Origin: CAZCBD01 sp964496755
GTDB lineage: Bacteria; Bacteroidota; Ignavibacteria; Ignavibacteriales; Melioribacteraceae
DNA: 13,329 nt
Assembly: GCA_964496755.1 (NCBI GenBank)
Contig: CAZCBD010000066.1
Coordinates: 1-13,329 of the forward strand
Direction: 5' to 3'
The position numbers and the translations under genes were made by a program. Below are positions 5,708 to 13,329 of this stretch, in pieces. Positions within the stretch are counted from its first letter, which is position 1. The number at the start of each line of letters is the position of its first letter. Under the pieces are notes generated by a model. It was not told the DNA's origin. It was given only the letters and a program-made list of their open reading frames with translations, and ran no database searches.

Positions 5708-7023
5708 AGAATTCCTTTTTCCTTCAAAACTGTTTCTAATGTTATATCACCTATTTCTTGTAATTCATATTTAACTCTTGTTGATGGTTTGTTTATGTTC
5801 AAAATTCTACCTAAATCAATAGGAGTACCAACAACAACAGAATCACAATCCACTTTGTTTATAGTAGTTTCAAGATCTTTCATTTGTTGTTCGCCATATC
5901 CCATTGCAGGCAAAAGAATTCCGATATTCGGATATTTTTCATAAGTAGCAGTAATTGAGGCAACTGTAAAAGGTCTTGGGTCAACAATTTCTTTGGCGCC
6001 TAATTTTTGAGCGGCAACAGTGCCGGCACCATATTTCATTTCGCCATGAGTTAATGTTGGTCCGTCTTCAATCACCAATACTTTTTTGCCTCTTATAACA
6101 GAAGGATCGTCAACCGTAAGCGGAGAAGCGCCTTCAATAATGGCAGCATCCGGATTAACCGCTTTAACATTGTTAATTACTTGAAGAATATTATCAGCAT
6201 CAGCAGAATCGATTTTGTTAATAACCACGGCATCGGCAAGACGAAGAGAAGTATTACCCGGATAATATTTCATTTCATGTCCGGCACGATGAGGATCGGC
6301 TACAGTAAAAGTAACGTCTGCTTTGTAGAAAGACATATCGTTATTACCACCATCCCAAAGAATGACATCAGCTTCTTTTTCAGCTTCACGAAGAATTGCT
6401 TCGTAATCAACACCGGCATAAATAATACCGCCTAATGCAATATGAGGTTCGTATTCTTCGATTTCTTCGATTGTACATTCATGTTTTTTCAAATCTTCCA
6501 ATGAAGCAAATCTCTGAACTTTTTGTTTTACCAAATCGCCATAAGGCATAGGATGCCGAATTGCAACAACTCTTTTGCCGGCTTCGCGAAGTAATTTTAC
6601 AATCTTGCGTGAAGTTTGTGATTTTCCACAACCTGTGCGTACTGCAAGAACCGAAACTAAAGGTTTAGTAGATTTAATCATTGTTTCTTCACCACCAAGA
6701 AGTCTGAATGAGATTCCGGCTGCATTTACAATGGATGCTTTTGTCATAACATATTCAAACGGAACATCGGAATACGAAAAAACAACTTCGTCTGCATTCA
6801 ATTCTTTAATAAGTTTGGTTAATTCAGCTTCTTCGTAAATCTTAATTCCATTCGGATATAAATCTCCAGCAAGTTCGGCCGGATAAACTCTTCCGTCAAT
6901 ATTCGGAATTTGAGTTGCAGTAAAGGCTACAACATTATACTCTTCATTGTTTCTGTAAAAAACATTAAAGTTGTGAAAATCGCGGCCGGCCGCACCCATA
7001 ATAATTACATTCTTTTTAGACAT
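5704..7023 (-). CDS. COG2403 P-loop GTPase-like protein, related to cyclic 2,3-diphosphoglycerate synthetase
   Basis: The protein has 439 residues. It resembles the COG2403 family, which includes the archaeal cyclic 2,3-diphosphoglycerate synthetase; the role of bacterial members is not known to me. Residues 1-120 form a Rossmann-like part starting VIIMGAAGRDFHNFN. A P-loop follows at about 127-138 (AVRTGCGKSQTS), then an ILWDGGNND acidic motif (about 221-229), a VADPHRAGHE stretch and an NKID base-recognition-like motif (269-272). The C-terminal part has HGEMKYGAGTVAAQKLGA and LPAMGYG. I chose the ATG at 7023 because GGAGGA (7033-7028) sits 4-5 nt before it; an ATG at 7035 would overlap the glmS stop and place the SD inside the gene. 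It is packed between glmS (11 bp gap) and carbamate kinase (4-bp overlap), which implies a shared pathway, possibly carbamoyl-phosphate related. That role is inference. Confidence 0.85.
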   Translation of the reverse strand: MSKKNVIIMGAAGRDFHNFNVFYRNNEEYNVVAFTATQIPNIDGRVYPAELAGDLYPNGIKIYEEAELTKLIKELNADEVVFSYSDVPFEYVMTKASIVNAAGISFRLLGGEETMIKSTKPLVSVLAVRTGCGKSQTSRKIVKLLREAGKRVVAIRHPMPYGDLVKQKVQRFASLEDLKKHECTIEEIEEYEPHIALGGIIYAGVDYEAILREAEKEADVILWDGGNNDMSFYKADVTFTVADPHRAGHEMKYYPGNTSLRLADAVVINKIDSADADNILQVINNVKAVNPDAAIIEGASPLTVDDPSVIRGKKVLVIEDGPTLTHGEMKYGAGTVAAQKLGAKEIVDPRPFTVASITATYEKYPNIGILLPAMGYGEQQMKDLETTINKVDCDSVVVGTPIDLGRILNINKPSTRVKYELQEIGDITLETVLKEKGIL

Positions 7024-7034
7024 ATTGTCCTCCA

Positions 7035-8867
7035 TTATTCAACGGTTACTGATTTAGCTAAATTTCGGGGTTGATCAACATTCAATCCCTTTTTAACTGC
7101 TATATGATAAGCCAATAACTGAAGAGGAATTACCGTAAGTATAGGCATTAACATTCCAATTGTTGGAGGAATCTTAATTGAATAGTCAACCAAAGAGTCG
7201 ATGGTGTTGTCATCTTCGCTGGCAATTGCAATTACGATACCTTTTCGTGCTTTTAGTTCTTCAATATTACTTATGATTTTTTCATAAACGGAATCCTTTG
7301 GTGCAATAAACACCGCAGGCATATTTTCATCAATAAGAGCAATAGGTCCGTGTTTCATTTCAGCAGCAGGATAACCTTCTGCATGTATATATGAAATTTC
7401 TTTTAATTTTAATGCGCCTTCAAGTGCAACCGGGAAATTGTAACCTCGGCCCAAGTACAAAAAGTTTTTTGCGTTTACAAATTTCTCGGCAATGCTTTCT
7501 ATGTGATCATTTAACTGAAGTATTTTTTCTACTTTTTTGGGTAGCAATTGTAATTCTTCAATTAAATTAATACCATCAACAAGACTAACGTTTTTTCTTC
7601 GCCCAATTAATAAGGTTATTAAAGAAAGAACTGTTAGCTGAGAAGTAAATGCTTTTGTTGAAGCAACTCCAATTTCAGGACCGGCATGAATATAAACTCC
7701 GGCATCGCTTAATCTGGCAATTGAACTTCCAACAACATTACAAACACCCAATACCAAAGCCCCTTTTCGTTTTGCTTCTTCCATTGCAGCAAGCGTATCA
7801 AGTGTTTCGCCACTTTGGGAAATAAAAATCACAGTATCATTTTTATCGATAATCGGATTACGGTATCTAAATTCCGAAGCATATTCAACTTCCACGGGAA
7901 TACCGGTATATTGTTCCAACATATATTCGCCAACTAAAGCAGCGTGCCACGAAGTTCCGCAAGCACATAAAATTATTCGTTCGGAATTTGCCAATCTATC
8001 TTCAACTCCAACCAAACCACCTAATTTTGAAATTCCCGATTCAGCCAATAATCTTCCGCGCATTGAGTTTGTTAAAGATTCCGGCTGATTCATAATTTCT
8101 TTCAGCATAAAGTGAGGATAACCACCCTTTGTTATTTCATCAAGTTTGGTTGTTACTTCTTGAACTTCTTTTTGAATTTCTTCATCACTAATTGTTTTAA
8201 CATGAAATGAATCCTTTTTAATTTCGGCTATTTCATTATCGCTTAAATAAACAACTTGCGAAGTATGAGCAATTAAAGCATTAACATCCGAAGCAACAAA
8301 ATTTTCGCCCTTTCCAATACCAATTACTAGTGGAGAGCCCTTTTTCGCAACAATAATTTTATCGGTTTCATATTTTGAAATTACTGCCAACCCGTAGGTT
8401 CCTTCAACTCTATTCAAAGTAAACCTTACGGCTTCAAAAATATTTTTCCCTGTATTTACATATTCATCTATTAGGTGAACTAAAACTTCAGTATCTGTAT
8501 CGGAAACAAAACTATATCCTTTTTCTATTAATTCTTTCTTTAATTCGGAATAATTCTCAATAATTCCATTATGAATTAGAAAAATAGATTTATCGGAATT
8601 ATGATGAGGATGAGCGTTTATTTCGCTTGGCTCTCCATGTGTAGCCCATCTGGTATGCGCAATACCCAAGTTCCCAACCGCACAAAGGTTTTCCATTTTT
8701 TGTTCAAGTTGTGATACTTTTCCTTTGCTCTTTACAAAACAAAAATTATCATCACCAAGTAAACAAATACCCGCCGAATCATATCCTCTGTACTCTAATC
8801 TTTTTAAACCTTCAACTAAAATAGGCGAACAATTTTTTTCACCAATATAACCAACTATGCCACACAT
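7035..8867 (-). CDS. glmS: Glutamine-fructose-6-phosphate aminotransferase (isomerising)
   Basis: GlmS makes glucosamine 6-phosphate from fructose 6-phosphate and glutamine, the first step to UDP-GlcNAc for cell wall and LPS. The length of 610 residues is typical. The start at 8867 is chosen because the family needs Cys directly after the initiator Met (MCGIVGYIG) as N-terminal nucleophile, and GGAGGT lies just before it; an upstream ATG at 8882 would bury this Cys. The glutaminase part shows HTRWATHG, NAHPH, HNGIIENY and SDTDTEVL. Two SIS sugar-isomerase domains follow, with CACGTSWHA, SQSGETLDTL and STKAFTSQL in the first and LGRGYNFPVALEGALKLKEIS plus EMKHGPIALI in the second (given in parts). 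The end, DQPRNLAKSVTVE, is the conserved tail. It leads a minus-strand cluster with the COG2403 gene and carbamate kinase, an unusual neighbourhood; ammonia metabolism could be the common theme, but this is speculative. Confidence 0.97.
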   Translation of the reverse strand: MCGIVGYIGEKNCSPILVEGLKRLEYRGYDSAGICLLGDDNFCFVKSKGKVSQLEQKMENLCAVGNLGIAHTRWATHGEPSEINAHPHHNSDKSIFLIHNGIIENYSELKKELIEKGYSFVSDTDTEVLVHLIDEYVNTGKNIFEAVRFTLNRVEGTYGLAVISKYETDKIIVAKKGSPLVIGIGKGENFVASDVNALIAHTSQVVYLSDNEIAEIKKDSFHVKTISDEEIQKEVQEVTTKLDEITKGGYPHFMLKEIMNQPESLTNSMRGRLLAESGISKLGGLVGVEDRLANSERIILCACGTSWHAALVGEYMLEQYTGIPVEVEYASEFRYRNPIIDKNDTVIFISQSGETLDTLAAMEEAKRKGALVLGVCNVVGSSIARLSDAGVYIHAGPEIGVASTKAFTSQLTVLSLITLLIGRRKNVSLVDGINLIEELQLLPKKVEKILQLNDHIESIAEKFVNAKNFLYLGRGYNFPVALEGALKLKEISYIHAEGYPAAEMKHGPIALIDENMPAVFIAPKDSVYEKIISNIEELKARKGIVIAIASEDDNTIDSLVDYSIKIPPTIGMLMPILTVIPLQLLAYHIAVKKGLNVDQPRNLAKSVTVE

Positions 8868-9169
8868 AATGGTTACCTCCAAAATATTATTTTTTAAAAA
8901 TTGGGATGGGTATTTTAGTTGGACTTAGTGGTCAGGGCAATGACGCAATAAAAGCAATTCGGATTTTTGCCAATAATATTTATTTGTTTTCAACAGTTTC
9001 ATTACGTCCTAATTATTCACTTTTATTTATGCAATTTTATGAAAAATTATTAAAAATTACAACAATTAAAATACCCGATTTTATATTTATTAATAACTTT
9101 TTAAAATAAGTCAATTAATTTAAAACAAAAAGGTAAATTAATCGTCTTATTTTGAAATTTGGAGGAGAA
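8868..9169. other. Divergent intergenic region between glmS and the DUF4870 gene
   Basis: These 302 bp must contain the promoters for both outward-facing genes. The part at about 8918-8975 is richer in G+C than the rest and has short inverted repeats (GGCAA near 8936 and TTGCC near 8968). I find no TAnnTTTG element on either strand and nothing resembling a glmS ribozyme that I can support. A 67-codon plus-strand ORF (8906-9109) has no ribosome site and looks spurious. Ribosome sites are GGAGGT before glmS and GGAGGAG (9161-9167) before the DUF4870 gene. Confidence 0.5.
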
Positions 9170-9652
9170 ATGGAAAATTATAACAATTCACAAAAGGATA
9201 ATTCACCTCATCAAGATTCTGATGACCCCAATAAAAATTATCAACATCAACACACCCGAAATAATCAACATGGTTATAATTATAGAAACGATCCGAATTA
9301 CCATGCCTACAAACAAAAAACAGACGCACAAACTTTTGCAATGCTTTGTCATTTATCGGCACTTTCCGGTTTGATAATACCTTTTGGAAATATACTGGGA
9401 CCATTAATTGTTTGGTTATTAAAAAGAGATGAATTTAGATTTGTTGATATCCATGGAAAAGAAGCATTAAACTTTCAAATTTCAATAACTATTTATGTCA
9501 TTTTTTCGGGTATTTTAATACTAATTTTAATTGGTATTCCAATGCTAATAATTTTGATTATTATTGGTATTATTTTCACCGTTATTGCTGCAGTTAAGGC
9601 CAGCAATGGCGAAACATATACTTATCCAATGTCAATTAAATTTATTAAATAG
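9170..9652 (+). CDS. DUF4870 (Tic20-like) membrane protein with Asn/His-rich N-terminal tail
   Basis: The protein has 160 residues. The first 50 form a hydrophilic low-complexity tail rich in Asn, His, Gln, Tyr and Asp. The DUF4870 domain follows: AMLCHLSALSGLIIPFGN (about 57-74) in the first membrane helix, GPLIVWLLKRDE, the conserved HGKEALNFQISI (about 95-106), then two closely spaced hydrophobic helices (about 107-144) and the ending YPMSIKFIK. Three or four membrane helices are likely. The family is widespread and has no established function known to me. I chose the ATG at 9170 because GGAGGAG ends 2 nt before it and stands in strong contrast to the TTG at 9152, which has no site; with GGAGG counted alone, spacing is 4 nt. 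It is transcribed alone and converges on the TonB operon across a terminator. The poly-His/Asn tail is variable in such proteins and may be a disordered surface tail. Confidence 0.9.
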   Translation: MENYNNSQKDNSPHQDSDDPNKNYQHQHTRNNQHGYNYRNDPNYHAYKQKTDAQTFAMLCHLSALSGLIIPFGNILGPLIVWLLKRDEFRFVDIHGKEALNFQISITIYVIFSGILILILIGIPMLIILIIIGIIFTVIAAVKASNGETYTYPMSIKFIK

Positions 9653-9676
9653 CGCAACAAACGATATTCAATCTAA

Positions 9677-9709
9677 AAAAAAGGTCAAAGATTTACTTTG
9701 ACCTTTTTT
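9677..9709. terminator. Bidirectional terminator between convergent genes
   Basis: A 14-bp perfect stem, AAAAAAGGTCAAAG (9677-9690) / CTTTGACCTTTTTT (9696-9709), with a 5-nt loop, has A and T runs on both sides. It serves both the DUF4870 gene and the minus-strand TonB operon. Confidence 0.9.
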
Positions 9710-9741
9710 AATTCAATTCTTTATTTTGATTAAAACTTAAA

Positions 9742-10743
9742 TTATTCATTTATAAAAATTATTTCTTTAATGGATCTGATTGAACGATCGGAAAAAAAAT
9801 CCGGTGCAGCAAAAAGAAAATATTTTCCCTTATTGGGCAAATTGCTTTTCACCAATAGGAACTCATTATTATCGTTCCTATTGCAAATTTCAGAGTACGA
9901 ATAAACACATCTATAAGCATCTTTGGCAGTAAAGATAAAAATTCCGGTTTTTAGATTATTTATTGTAAAGGGGAAATACTTTTTTAATACATCGGAAATT
10001 TTTTTTCCGTGAAAAACTTTAAATCCATGAAAACCCATTCCTTGCCCGTAAAAACAAGTTGGCAAATTATAATTTGAAAAACCTTTTTCCAATTTGTCGA
10101 TTTCAGAAACGGGCTTATTAAACTTACGCAATTTAATTGTACTGCAATATAAAGGCGTCAGGTGCTTTTTCCCGCTTACCTTTCCTGAATAAGATTTTAC
10201 AATAATTTTAGATGGATTCTCAATTTTTCTTGTATTAAAAAAGTCGTTTCCAAAAATCAATTCCGATTTTTCGGGCAACACCCATTGTTGTTTTGTTTTT
10301 ACAGGTACAATCGGGGAACAAGCATTTGAAATAATAATATTGTTTTGTTTTGCCACATGAAAAACTTCCCCCCAACTAACAACTATCTTTTCATTTTTAT
10401 CATTAGATATAATCAAATACAAATCTGTTTCCGGATGAAAATTATTCTTCTTTTTAATTTTTACAGAATTTAGAATATCATGGAGCGAATAACCTTGTAT
10501 CCGATATGCACCAATAAAATTAGTATCTCCATTTTCGGTTAATTCTATATTTTTAAAAAGAATTTTCCTAATCGGTAATTTAGAAAAATCAACATATCCT
10601 TTTTTAGCAACTTCACCGCCAATAAAAATTTTTTTAACCGTAAATTTTGTTGCTTCGGAATTATCAAAATAATCATTTGTATTTTTTTTATGTTGTGCAA
10701 ACACAATACTAATTAAAATAATTAGCAAGCATAATTTTCTCAT
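9742..10743 (-). CDS. Secreted protein with two tandem SUOX-like molybdopterin-domain folds
   Basis: The protein has 333 residues with an N-terminal signal peptide (CLLIILISIVFAQ, to about residue 17), so it is probably periplasmic. It looks like a duplicated oxidoreductase molybdopterin-binding (sulfite-oxidase-like) fold. The halves align by eye: YRIQGYSLHDIL (80-91), NDKNEKIVVSWGEVF (114-128) and DFFNTRKIENPSKIIV (167-182) against FKVFHGKKISDVL (241-253), AKDAYRCVYSYSEIC (273-287) and DFFSDRSIRSIKEIIF (315-330). I do not see the catalytic Cys context of true sulfite oxidases, and no twin-Arg signal is present, as expected if it does not carry a pre-folded Mo cofactor. It may therefore be a binding rather than catalytic protein. 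The SD AAGGAGA precedes the ATG and the gene starts 9 bp after the TonB receptor stop. It is last in the moaB-TonB operon. Family assignment is from motif shape only. Confidence 0.65.
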   Translation of the reverse strand: MRKLCLLIILISIVFAQHKKNTNDYFDNSEATKFTVKKIFIGGEVAKKGYVDFSKLPIRKILFKNIELTENGDTNFIGAYRIQGYSLHDILNSVKIKKKNNFHPETDLYLIISNDKNEKIVVSWGEVFHVAKQNNIIISNACSPIVPVKTKQQWVLPEKSELIFGNDFFNTRKIENPSKIIVKSYSGKVSGKKHLTPLYCSTIKLRKFNKPVSEIDKLEKGFSNYNLPTCFYGQGMGFHGFKVFHGKKISDVLKKYFPFTINNLKTGIFIFTAKDAYRCVYSYSEICNRNDNNEFLLVKSNLPNKGKYFLFAAPDFFSDRSIRSIKEIIFINE

Positions 10744-10752
10744 TGCTTCTCC

Positions 10753-13050
10753 TTAAAAATTTAATGAAACATCGGCAGTAATAAATCTTCCAACTCCAAT
10801 TTTATCATAAGTGGTTACAATTTTTTCGTCAAAAACATTTTGAACTCCAATACTAAAATTCAAATGATTAAATAATCTTTTCCACATCTTAATATCAAAA
10901 GTAAAATATGAATTGATAATTGTATTGTGCCCGCGTTTATCAATTTCCACATTATCGTCTGCGGTATGTTGTTTACTTTGGAAATGCGATTTAATTGAAA
11001 AGTTAACAATTTTATTTAAGTATGAAATATTTAAGTTCAAAATATGATTGGGTGAATAAGTTAATTCTTTACCCTCAATTTCAGGTTTCTTTTCGTATTT
11101 CAATATTTTGGATTTTGAAAAAGCATAATTGAAATCAAAACTCAAATTGGCATTTACAAAATACTTTACATCCAATTCCGCCCCAACAATTTGAACGTCG
11201 GTAATATTAGCTTTTTTTATAACTTTCTTTTTTCCGTTAAATAACGATTCGCCCGTATCTAAATAATAGTGGAAATCATTACCTTTCATAAAATAAAAAC
11301 TGGGTAGCAAATAAAATTTTCGATTTAAATCAAAGTTAAAACCTAACTCAAAATTAGTAATTGTTTCAGGGGCCAACTCGGTATTTGCTTTTTTAAATCC
11401 GTATTTAATAAAACCTGAGCGAGTTAAATCGTCCAAAGTTGCTGTTCTAAATCCCTGACTCACAGAAAAATAGGAATTCAGGTTATCTGAAAAATTATAA
11501 TATAAAGCTAATTTTGGTGTTAAAGATTTCCAACTACTTGTAGGTAATTCCCCCGTAAAGGGAAGCATTGCAGAAGTGGCACCGGTCGAGTTTTCAATCG
11601 AATATTTGCCATTATCAAAAATGACATTATCGGTTCTAAAACCCATTAATAATTTTAATTTTTCATTTAAATTAAATTCATCTTGAAGAAAAACCGATAT
11701 AAAACTCATTACGCCTTTATTTTTAATTACATCGGGTGATGTTTGATATTCATCTGCGGCTTCCACTTCACCTTGCTTTGCTTCAACACCAAATAAAATT
11801 GAGTGACCGAAGAGATTGTAATTTATGTTTAGATTAGCACCTATATCGGTTCTATCGGAGTTAACAAATATTAAGCTATAATATTCCTTCCCTTTTTTAA
11901 ATTTATCTTTTTCTAAAACTCTTTTATATTTTTCCAACTGAAAAAAGATATTTGAATTTATTTTAAAACCAAATTGTTCTGTCTCAAAATTCAAGTTATA
12001 AAAGTAAGTTTTATGTTTCATATATGAACCATCGGGGTATTTTATCTGACGACCGTTTCCTCGTTTGTCATCATAAAAACTTCCTGCTAATTCAATAAAT
12101 GAATTCTCATTAAAATCATAACCTATTTTTAAGTCAGCACCAAACTCTTTTAAATCAGATTTAACCGTAGTGGTATCTCTGTATTCTTCTTTTGTTTCTA
12201 TAAATCCGTCCGACTTTCTGTTAAACGATGAAAGGGAAAAATAAAATCCGGTTGAATCGGATAGTTTTCCATTCAAATTAAATGATTGGGCAAATGTATT
12301 ATAATCAGAATAATTAGACCTTAATATCCCGTTAAAGCCCTTTAGAAATGAACGTTTTGTAATAATATTAATTACACCGGCCATTGCATTGTTACCAAAA
12401 ATAGAAGATCCGGGTCCTTTAAAGATTTCAATCCGCTCAATATTATCAGGATTAATTCTATTCCAATTAATACTTCCGCCATCACTTTTATTTATGGGCA
12501 TTCCATCAATTAAGGTTAGAAGTCTTCCCTGTTCACTACCCACAATTCCTCTAAGCGATACCGTAGGGCGTGAAATAATTCCGGCGGTTCTTGAAATATT
12601 TACACCGGAAACATTTTTAAGCAAGTCATCAATACTATTAGTCTGAGTTTGAACAATGCTTTTTGAATCAATAAGCTCAACTCGCCCGGCCACTTCTAAA
12701 ATTTTTCTTTCTGTACGGGTAGCAGTAACAATAACTTGTTGCATTTCAACAGATTTCTTTACAAGGTAGAATTTCAGATTCAAGAGTGAATTATAGTTAA
12801 CAAACACAAATTTAGTTTTTGTTTCATAACCCAAAAACGAAACAATAATCTTTACTTTTCCCTCTTTTAAATTTTCAATTTTAAAATATCCGTTTTCATT
12901 TGTTGTTGTACCTATGGTAGTATCTGACAAAACAATATTGGCACCAACAATTGGTTCGTGCGATAAATCATCAAAAACATATCCTTCAACTTTTCCTTGT
13001 GCAAAAAGCGAAGAAACAAACAAAATTAAAACAAATAATACAATTTTCAT
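10753..13050 (-). CDS. TonB-dependent outer-membrane receptor with carboxypeptidase-regulatory-like domain
   Basis: This is an outer-membrane active transporter powered by TonB-ExbBD. The 765 residues comprise a signal peptide (1-18, ending SSLFAQ), a CarboxypepD_reg-like domain (about 19-97; VEGYVFDDLS, PIVGANIVL, NENGYFKIENL), a TonB-box-like segment with MQQVIVTATRTE (103-114), a plug (about 118-232; SIDDLLKNVSGV, VSLRGIVG, IDGMPINKSDGG, RIEIFKGPGSSIFGNNAMAGVINIIT in parts) and a 22-strand-type barrel ending in a C-terminal Phe (ADVSLNF), needed for BAM recognition. AAGGTG lies before the ATG. It starts 15 bp after moaB/mogA and is followed 9 bp later by the molybdopterin-fold protein, so all three are probably one operon. 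The substrate cannot be read from the sequence; the neighbours suggest molybdate, tungstate or a related ligand, which is inference. Siderophores or cobalamin remain possible. Confidence 0.92.
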   Translation of the reverse strand: MKIVLFVLILFVSSLFAQGKVEGYVFDDLSHEPIVGANIVLSDTTIGTTTNENGYFKIENLKEGKVKIIVSFLGYETKTKFVFVNYNSLLNLKFYLVKKSVEMQQVIVTATRTERKILEVAGRVELIDSKSIVQTQTNSIDDLLKNVSGVNISRTAGIISRPTVSLRGIVGSEQGRLLTLIDGMPINKSDGGSINWNRINPDNIERIEIFKGPGSSIFGNNAMAGVINIITKRSFLKGFNGILRSNYSDYNTFAQSFNLNGKLSDSTGFYFSLSSFNRKSDGFIETKEEYRDTTTVKSDLKEFGADLKIGYDFNENSFIELAGSFYDDKRGNGRQIKYPDGSYMKHKTYFYNLNFETEQFGFKINSNIFFQLEKYKRVLEKDKFKKGKEYYSLIFVNSDRTDIGANLNINYNLFGHSILFGVEAKQGEVEAADEYQTSPDVIKNKGVMSFISVFLQDEFNLNEKLKLLMGFRTDNVIFDNGKYSIENSTGATSAMLPFTGELPTSSWKSLTPKLALYYNFSDNLNSYFSVSQGFRTATLDDLTRSGFIKYGFKKANTELAPETITNFELGFNFDLNRKFYLLPSFYFMKGNDFHYYLDTGESLFNGKKKVIKKANITDVQIVGAELDVKYFVNANLSFDFNYAFSKSKILKYEKKPEIEGKELTYSPNHILNLNISYLNKIVNFSIKSHFQSKQHTADDNVEIDKRGHNTIINSYFTFDIKMWKRLFNHLNFSIGVQNVFDEKIVTTYDKIGVGRFITADVSLNF

Positions 13051-13065
13051 TTTACACCTTTTTAA

Positions 13066-13329
13066 TTAATGACCCAAACCGTGAAGCATTAAAATAGAAT
13101 GTTCCACTGTTTTTAATATTTCATCACAATATTCATTCACTGTCTTTACACTTCCCGGTAATGTATAAATTATAGTTTTATTTTTTACCGCGGCAATTGC
13201 TCTGCTTAATAATGCAGAAGGTATTTCAGCACCGTATTTTAATCTGATATAATCCATAATTCCGGGTATAAGTTTATCCGAAAACTTTTTTACTACCTCC
13301 GGAGTAATATCACGCGGTCCAATACCCGT
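13066..13329 (-). CDS. MoaB/MogA molybdenum cofactor biosynthesis protein, C-terminal part (gene runs out of the window)
   Basis: The 87 visible residues are the C-terminal half of a MoaB/MogA family protein, which adenylylates molybdopterin before metal insertion. Visible signatures are GIGPRDITPE at the very edge, the hinge stretch IPGIMDYIRLKYG, AEIPSALLSRAIA (typical of the substrate loop region) and the LPGS motif (about residue 57 of this fragment). The frame stays open to base 13329, so the start lies beyond the window. A shorter in-frame ATG at 13257 is internal and not the real start. It is the first visible gene of the operon with the TonB receptor. MoaB and MogA are not separable from this half, so I give no symbol. 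Confidence 0.9.
   Translation of the reverse strand, partial: TGIGPRDITPEVVKKFSDKLIPGIMDYIRLKYGAEIPSALLSRAIAAVKNKTIIYTLPGSVKTVNEYCDEILKTVEHSILMLHGLGH

Noticed and set aside
7024..7035. Upstream ATG of the COG2403 gene overlapping the glmS stop
   Set aside because: GGAGGA, the clear ribosome site, lies between it and the next ATG at 7023.
8868..8882. Upstream ATG of glmS adding five residues
   Set aside because: It would remove the required N-terminal Cys nucleophile, and it overlaps the GGAGGT ribosome site.
8906..9109. 67-codon plus-strand ORF in the glmS/DUF4870 divergent gap
   Set aside because: It has no ribosome site, no recognisable family, and AT-driven residue content, and it fills the region that must hold both divergent promoters.

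Overview
The window is about one third G+C and reads like a member of the Bacteroidota/Ignavibacteriota (FCB) group. The evidence is a TonB-dependent receptor with an N-terminal carboxypeptidase-regulatory-like domain, a FloA flotillin, a DUF4870 protein, RiPP precursors with a pinensin-type leader, and one sequence matching the Bacteroidetes promoter pattern TTG-N21-TAnnTTTG. The phylum call is inference from gene content; there is no rRNA or other marker in the window.

Layout. (1) 265-1742, plus strand: floA and a small membrane-anchored protein of unknown function, closed by a perfect hairpin terminator. (2) 1738-3371, plus strand: the most unusual part. Two cassettes share a 275-bp block (terminator, roughly 150-nt 5' region and a 31-residue leader) with only 3 differences, then switch exactly at a codon boundary to unrelated Cys-rich cores with 11 and 17 cysteines. 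The first cassette also carries a two-helix membrane protein with a PH-like tail. No maturation enzyme or exporter is in the window. (3) 3375-3570, minus strand: a frameshifted remnant of the last ~65 codons of carB (carbamoyl-phosphate synthase large subunit). (4) 3644-8867, minus strand: glmS, a COG2403 P-loop protein (related to cyclic 2,3-diphosphoglycerate synthetase), carbamate kinase and ornithine carbamoyltransferase. The first three are tightly packed or overlapping; the OTC gene follows a hairpin and a candidate promoter of its own. (5) 9170-9652, plus strand: a DUF4870 membrane protein, convergent with the next operon across a bidirectional terminator. (6) 9742-13329, minus strand: a compact operon of moaB/mogA (its 5' part is outside the window), a TonB-dependent receptor and a secreted protein with two tandem SUOX-like molybdopterin-domain folds.

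How the genes fit together. Carbamate kinase and OTC can turn citrulline into ornithine, ammonia, CO2 and ATP, or run in reverse. The neighbouring dead carB tail suggests that carbamoyl-phosphate genes at this locus have been rearranged. The last operon links molybdenum-cofactor synthesis, an outer-membrane transporter and a periplasmic molybdopterin-fold protein, which suggests uptake or handling of molybdate, tungstate or a cofactor-related ligand. The RiPP-like cassettes look like a leader module joined to exchangeable cores, probably modified by enzymes encoded elsewhere.
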